Assembly: GCA_030847615.1 (NCBI GenBank)
Contig: JAUMIR010000001.1
Coordinates: 87,469,501 to 87,533,500 of the forward strand
From: Gambelia wislizenii
Taxonomy: Eukaryota; Chordata; Lepidosauria; Squamata; Crotaphytidae
Direction of reading: 5' to 3'
DNA: 64,000 nt
Positions within the stretch are counted from its first letter, which is position 1. Every line of letters starts with the position of its first letter. The notes beneath the pieces were generated by a model. That model was not told the origin of the DNA and did not search any database. It was given only the letters and a program-made list of their open reading frames with translations. Of the stretch, positions 59,346-64,000 are shown piece after piece. The translations under genes and the position numbers were made by a program.

Positions 59346-59406
59346 AAGCTAAACAGGTCAGCTTTGGTTAGTACTTGGACTCTGGCTTTTCTTCGCAAAC
59401 GAAGAT

Positions 59407-62400
59407 TCAGGAAGGACTCATCCCGCGCCTTCTGCAAGCGCGCTGATGACTAAAAAGGCCAATCCGAGACAAACAAGTCCAGTTGCAAAAAGTGCAGCAG
59501 AAGGTCTCCTTGGGTGATGTTTTTGGGTTGTGATTCTTTCTGCGTTGTCGTTTCTCTTCAAGACTTGTTCGTCGTGAGTTCTCAAATAAGGCTGCAGCAT
59601 TGTGGATATTGCGTCTCCATGCCTCCCGATGTGAGGCCAGGGCGGACCACCGTTGGTGATCAATCTGGCCAAGCCTGAGATGTTGTTTCAGGGAGTCCTT
59701 GTATCGCTTTTTTGGAGCGCCCCTCCCACGCTGACCCGTGGCGAGTTCACCGTAGAGTAGTATTTTTGGGAGGCGATGGTCCTCCATCCTAGAAACGTGC
59801 CCTGCCCAGCGCAGCTGTGTTCTCAATATCATGGCCTCAATGCTGGTGATCCCTGCTTGTTCAAGGACAGCAACATTCGTCACATAGTCAGTCCAGTGTA
59901 TATTTAGGATTGTGCGTAGACAGCGCTGATGAAAGCGCTCGAGGAGTCGTAGGTGGTGGCGATAGGTAACCCATGTTTCAGATCCATAAAGGAGGATAGA
60001 CAGTACGATGGCTCTATACACACTGATTTTTGTGCTTTGCCTCAGGTGTTTATTGCTCCAGACTCTTTTGTGAAGTCTTCCAAATGCACTATATGCCTTT
60101 GCTAATCTGTGATCGATCTCTTTGTCAATCTTGGCATCTGAGGAGATGATGCTTCCCAGGTAGGTGAACTGCTGAACGGACTTGAGCACTGATTTGCCGA
60201 CGGCAATGTGGGGATGGTGGTGTTCGTCCTGTGGTGCAGGCTGGTAAAGAACTTCTGTTTTCTTCAGGTTGACTTCTAGCCCAAACAGCTCTGCAGCTGT
60301 TGCAAAGCAGGACGTTAGGCGCTGCAGAGCTGCTTCTGTGTGGGCAACAAGGGCAGCATCATCGGCGAAGAGCAGCTCACGGACTAGATAGTTTAGAGTC
60401 TTAGTGTGAGCCCTCAGACGGCTTAAGTTAAACAAGCTACCATCAGTACGGTAGCGTATATAGATGCCGTCGTCTTCTTCAAGCTCTGCCATAGCCCTTT
60501 GGAGCATCGTGCTAAAGAAGATTGTAAATAAAGTTGGTGCAAGAACACAACCTTGCTTCACTCCATTAGTTATTAGAAAGGGCTCTGAAAGAGCATCGCC
60601 ATTTCTGACTTGACCACGCTGGCCCTCGTGTAGCAAGATAATCATTTTAAGGAATTTGGGGGGACATCCTAGTTTTTCCAGGATCTGCCACAGACCTTTT
60701 CTACTTACAGTGTCAAAGGCTTTGGTGAGGTCGACAAATGTTACATAGAGACCCTTGTTCTGCTCCCTACATTTTTCTTGCAGTTGCCTAAGGGCAAATA
60801 CCATGTCTGTAGTACTCCTATTGGCTCTGAAGCCACATTGGCTTTCAGGGAGAAGTTCTTCTGCAATAGCAGGAACTAATCTGTTCAGGAGTATCCTTGC
60901 AAGGATTTTTCCAGCAATAGAGAGCAGTGTTATGCCTCGATAGTTTGAGCAGTCGGATTTTGCTCCTTTTTTCTTGTACAGGGTGATGATGACTGCATCT
61001 CGGAGGTCTGATGGCAGTTCCCCTTTTTCCCAGCAATTCACAAGGAATTCGTGGAATTTTTCGTGGAGTGCATGACCTCCGTGTTTCCAAACTTCAGGTG
61101 GGATTCCATCAATCCCAGCTGCCTTGCCGTTTTTCATCTGCTGTATGGCCATAAGGGTCTCTTCCAAAGTGGGAGCTATGTCCAATTCATTTTTCATTGG
61201 TTTTTGTGTCATATGTTGGATAGCTGAGGCTTGGACTACTCGGGTGGCGCTAAAGAGACTTTGAAAATGTTCAGCCCAACGATTTAGGATGGAGGCTTTA
61301 TCAGTAATTAATGTTTGACCATCTGTACTGTATAAGGAGCTTTGGACCTGATAAGTAGGTCCAAACACTGCTTTAAGAGCTTCATAAAATCCTCTATGAT
61401 CACCCAGATCTGCACAGCGTTGTGTCTTTTCTGCTAAATTGATCCACCACTTGTTCTGCATGTCTCGGAGTTTTTGTTGTAGTTTGCTACATGTGAGGCG
61501 GAAAGCTGCTTTTCTTACATGACAGGTTGGCTGGGCGAGGTATGCCTGGTGAGCAGCTCTCTTCCTTGCCAACAGCTCCTGGATCTCTTGGTTGTTTTCA
61601 TCAAACCAGTCTTGATTTTTCTTGTGGGAGAACCCGAGGGATTCTTCTGCAGACTGGAGGATACTGTTTTTGATATGTTGCCAAAGCACTGTAGGAGAAG
61701 GATCTGTAGGATGGTCTTCAAGTTTCGTTTGTAGGTTTGCCTGGAAGTTGTCTCTCATGGTAGCTTGTTGAAGATTGTTGACTTGGAACCTCTTCTTTAA
61801 GATGCCACCCCTCTTAGGTTTGAACTTAAGATGAAGATTTAGTTTACATCTGACGAGGCGATGATCTGTTTGGCATTCTGCACTGGGCATCACTCGGGTA
61901 TGACGGACATCACGAATGTCTCTCTGACGGACTAGAACGTAGTCAATGAGGTGCCAATGTTTGGATCGGGGATGCATCCAGGTTGTCTTCAAGCTATCTT
62001 TCTGCTGAAAGATTGTGTTTGTAATAGTCAGCTGTTGTTCTGCACAGAACTCTAGCAGGAGGCGTCCGTTATCATTGCAATTTCCAACACCATGCTTGCC
62101 TAAGACACCTTTCCAGGCTTCGGAATTCTTTCCTACTCTGGCATTGAAATCACCAAGTATAATAATTTTATCTTCTACAGGGACTTTTTGTATGAGTTGG
62201 CGTAGGTCTGTGTAGAATTTGTCTTTCTCTACAGGGTCGGCTTGCATAGTTGGGGCATATACACTAAAGAGAACAACATGTGGGAGGCGTAAGGAAATAA
62301 TGCGATCAGAGTGTCCTGTTGGCAAGGTTTCGAGTTTGGAGGCAATGGAGTTTTTAATCATGAAGCCTACTCCTGAAAGATGTTTTTCGGTTTTGGGTTT

Positions 62401-62565
62401 GCCAGACCAGTAAAGTGTGTAGCCGGCGCCATGTTCTTTAAGGCTGCCTTCCTCATGGAAGCGAACTTCACTAAGAGCAGCGATGTCAATATTAAGCCGT
62501 GATAGTTCAAGGGCTATTAGGGCAGAACGACGCTCAGGCCGTCCACTATCTTTAGAGTCTTGCAT
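59407..62565 (-). CDS. LINE polyprotein: AP endonuclease, reverse transcriptase, zinc finger
   Basis: 1052 uninterrupted codons. Endonuclease about 1-240: LSEVRF (E33), SVYAPT, LGDFNARVG (D139, N141), HLIDYVLVRQ, TDHRL (D234, H235). RT about 475-810: GIDGIPPEVW, NYRGITLLS, ESQCGFRANRSTTDM, motif A FVDLTKAFDTV (611-618), motif B NGVKQGCVLAPT, motif C LLFADDAAL (733-736), LKKTEVL, FTYLGS. The C-terminus has RWAGHVSRMEDHRLPK and a CX2CX12HX3C finger (C1024, C1027, H1040, C1044). It nicks target DNA and copies its own RNA there. The conserved first endonuclease motif (LACWNIRT) lies just upstream of the ATG at 62565, in frame and open to a stop at about 62655. The true start may therefore be upstream or non-ATG. 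Confidence 0.93.
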   Translation of the reverse strand: MQDSKDSGRPERRSALIALELSRLNIDIAALSEVRFHEEGSLKEHGAGYTLYWSGKPKTEKHLSGVGFMIKNSIASKLETLPTGHSDRIISLRLPHVVLFSVYAPTMQADPVEKDKFYTDLRQLIQKVPVEDKIIILGDFNARVGKNSEAWKGVLGKHGVGNCNDNGRLLLEFCAEQQLTITNTIFQQKDSLKTTWMHPRSKHWHLIDYVLVRQRDIRDVRHTRVMPSAECQTDHRLVRCKLNLHLKFKPKRGGILKKRFQVNNLQQATMRDNFQANLQTKLEDHPTDPSPTVLWQHIKNSILQSAEESLGFSHKKNQDWFDENNQEIQELLARKRAAHQAYLAQPTCHVRKAAFRLTCSKLQQKLRDMQNKWWINLAEKTQRCADLGDHRGFYEALKAVFGPTYQVQSSLYSTDGQTLITDKASILNRWAEHFQSLFSATRVVQASAIQHMTQKPMKNELDIAPTLEETLMAIQQMKNGKAAGIDGIPPEVWKHGGHALHEKFHEFLVNCWEKGELPSDLRDAVIITLYKKKGAKSDCSNYRGITLLSIAGKILARILLNRLVPAIAEELLPESQCGFRANRSTTDMVFALRQLQEKCREQNKGLYVTFVDLTKAFDTVSRKGLWQILEKLGCPPKFLKMIILLHEGQRGQVRNGDALSEPFLITNGVKQGCVLAPTLFTIFFSTMLQRAMAELEEDDGIYIRYRTDGSLFNLSRLRAHTKTLNYLVRELLFADDAALVAHTEAALQRLTSCFATAAELFGLEVNLKKTEVLYQPAPQDEHHHPHIAVGKSVLKSVQQFTYLGSIISSDAKIDKEIDHRLAKAYSAFGRLHKRVWSNKHLRQSTKISVYRAIVLSILLYGSETWVTYRHHLRLLERFHQRCLRTILNIHWTDYVTNVAVLEQAGITSIEAMILRTQLRWAGHVSRMEDHRLPKILLYGELATGQRGRGAPKKRYKDSLKQHLRLGQIDHQRWSALASHREAWRRNIHNAAALFENSRRTSLEEKRQRRKNHNPKTSPKETFCCTFCNWTCLSRIGLFSHQRACRRRGMSPS

Positions 62566-63362
62566 GGTTCTGATGTTCCAGCATGCAAGTGTCAGTTTAT
62601 TTACACCTTTGGAGGCCGGTGTGTGCCTTTGTTTCTTTGCCTTGGTTTGACCGCATCAGAAGATTCCCGTTGGCCGCGGCTAGCCAACCAGGTAGTTGGG
62701 GATGAGCTTTCTTTAGGCCACCTTTTCTAGGCCCCTCTCCATATGGAGCAAGCAGTGCTCTCCTTAAAAAAGGCTGCTTGGTCGTTCAGAATGCTGCCGA
62801 ACAAGACTGTCATCTCCCGGGTCAGGCTTGAGCGACCAATGTCCTGAACCGCCTGCATGCAGGGTTGGGGCTGCGGCTTCCAGTGCATCTTTACACCTGC
62901 CGGTTTCGTCCCTCGCCAGTCGCTACAGGGCTTTTTTGGAAATGGATTTGTCCTTCGAGCCTGTGCAATGGATTTTTCTGGTGGAGCGCAGCGTGCACAG
63001 AACTGGCCTCACCCTTTAAACCAGAGATTCATCTGCCGTGGCCTTGCAAGCATGGACGTGGCAGCGAGGTCCTCGGGCCGTAGGTTTGATTAGAGTTTCC
63101 TTCTCTTAGATGGTTGACCTTACAGGGTTGGACGAGCACCATCTGCCCGGGTTTGGGATTAGAGTTTTCCTTCTCCTAGGACGGTTGCCATAAGGCTAGA
63201 GAGCCCATCCTGCCCTTTGACGCTCTTTGTCAGACCCTTCGGTTTTGACCTGTCTGGCATGGGAGACCCTACCGGTGGCTATTATGCCACCGCCAGCATA
63301 GCTCAAAACGTCATTAGGGTACGCAAGCCTCTCTCCCACGACAAGGGAGTGAAGACCATTAA
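62566..63362 (-). promoter_or_regulatory. 5' untranslated region of the intact LINE
   Basis: About 800 bp, G+C-richer than the genome around it. It includes a duplicated module (ctctaatcccaaacccggg and ctctaatcaaacctacgg in minus direction, near 63160 and 63095). A frame upstream of the ORF is open only for about 29 codons. Truncated copies lack this part. It should carry the internal promoter, as in other LINEs; this is by analogy. Confidence 0.6.
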
Positions 63363-63395
63363 ATACTAGGTGTTGTAGGCTGTACTTTAAAAGAA

Positions 63396-63990
63396 GGAAC
63401 TATCAGTTTCTGGGTCCAGTATAAGGTGTTGGTTATTACCTTTAAAGCCTTAAATGGTTTTGGTCCAACTTATCTGCGGAACCACCTCCTCCCATACAAT
63501 CCTCCAAATTTAGGATTATCCTATCCTAGGGTTTCTGGGAGGAATTTGCTTCAGCCACAAAAATCTAGGCTGTCTGCAACCTCCCAGAGGGCCTTTTTGG
63601 TAATCGCCCCCAATTTATGGAATGGCCTGCCGAACGAGATCCGTCAGATGACAAGCTTGAGTAGCTTTTAAAAAGCACTAAAGACGGATCTCCTTCAGCA
63701 GGCTTTTCCTGATTAGATCCCAGCCTCAGGAGCTGCGTCTCCTGGCCTCTTTTAGTCCTTTACCCTGACTCGCTGGCTGTTGATTTTTGTATTTGTTTAT
63801 TTATGTGATTTTAAGTTTAGGTGGATTTTAATTTGATACTAGTTTAATATCTTTTTATGGGGGAGGGTGGGGTGGGTGGGGCTTAGGGATTTTAGTCTGT
63901 ATTGTTGTATTTTAATTGTTGTAAGCCGCCCTGATTGTTTTTAACAGAGGGGCAGGGTAAAAATTATTATTATTATCATTATCATCATCA
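63396..63990 (+). mobile_element. 5'-truncated L2 LINE 3' end
   Basis: It encodes MLVITFKALNGFGPTYLRN, then LSATSQRAFLVIAPNLWNGL, and ends aggggcagggtaaaaatt with TTA/TCA repeats. It matches 29060-29592. A short block (63508-63536) replaces the normal L2 sequence. Confidence 0.88.
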
Positions 63991-64000
63991 TCAAAACCAC

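Larger units (their letters stand above)
59380..63362 (-). mobile_element. Full-length-like APE-type non-LTR retrotransposon
   Basis: It consists of a long GC-rich 5' untranslated region (about 63362-62566), one large open frame (62565-59407), and a short 3' end with the stem-loop cttcgtttgcgaag. The layout (single ORF, endonuclease, RT, C-terminal zinc finger, non-poly(A) end) recalls RTE- or Vingi-type LINEs; I cannot fix the clade. 5' and 3' edges were set by comparison with the copies in this window; a target duplication was not found. Confidence 0.88.

Noticed and set aside
59275..63540. The 29-bp match as target-site duplication of the intact LINE
   Set aside because: Both copies lie 80-150 bp away from the LINE ends and within other elements, so they do not border the insertion.
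58710..64000. TSNAX, the usual neighbour upstream of DISC1
   Set aside because: Only SINE, LINE and L2 sequence was recognised here; no TSNAX exon is visible.

Overview
The window looks like nuclear DNA of a squamate reptile, probably an iguanian-type lizard; this is an inference. It is intron- and repeat-rich, with the repeat set expected there: L2 and CR1 LINEs with typical 3' tails, tRNA-derived SINEs, a SINE with a 5S rRNA head, Tigger-like TA-flanked MITEs, hAT palindromes, a Penelope-like endonuclease fragment and a vertebrate Copia element. There is no operon-like gene packing, and nothing points to a bacterium or virus.

The only host gene I can support is the 5' part of DISC1 on the minus strand. 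Exon 2 (25551 down to 24530, 340 whole codons) carries the basic KKKVAKKPGGYM motif, the Ser/Phe-rich SSFSFIQLSL motif and the KKYEPVLQEC motif at its end. Exon 3 (22800 down to 22731, 70 nt) starts the coiled coil. A short first coding exon (57854 down to 57773, 82 nt) lies in a CpG-rich block at about 57330-58165; its strong GT donor leaves phase 1, which fits the exon 2 acceptor. Intron 1 is then about 32 kb and intron 2 about 1.7 kb. Exon 4 and later exons were not found and should lie off the low-coordinate end.

The rest is transposable elements and unassigned intronic or upstream sequence. The most complete element is an APE-type non-LTR retrotransposon on the minus strand (59380 to about 63362). 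It has an open 1052-codon frame with endonuclease, reverse transcriptase and C-terminal zinc finger. A decayed near-full-length relative (49866-53066), an adjoining 5'-truncated copy (53067-53613) and two more truncated copies (7598-8220 and 11373-11987) share its 3' stem-loop end. A Copia element (40097-43171) keeps one LTR and a primer-binding site matching the initiator-tRNA anticodon arm, but has lost RT and the second LTR.

Layout: 1-22.7 kb is presumed DISC1 intron 3 with SINEs, MITEs and LINE fragments. 22.7-25.6 kb holds DISC1 exons 3 and 2. 25.6-57.8 kb is intron 1 with nested CR1, MITE, Copia and LINE insertions. 57.3-58.2 kb is the probable DISC1 promoter and exon 1, bracketed by two inverted hAT copies. 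58.7-64 kb is upstream DNA filled by the intact LINE and an L2 tail.

The main points of interest are mechanistic: two different MITE families inserted at the same TA of a third element, a three-level nested foldback element, a 29-bp patch shared between a SINE and an L2 about 4.2 kb apart, SINEs with different heads and one shared tail, hammerhead-like cores in dispersed retroelement fragments, and a 345-bp palindrome. I found no clearly new biochemical system.
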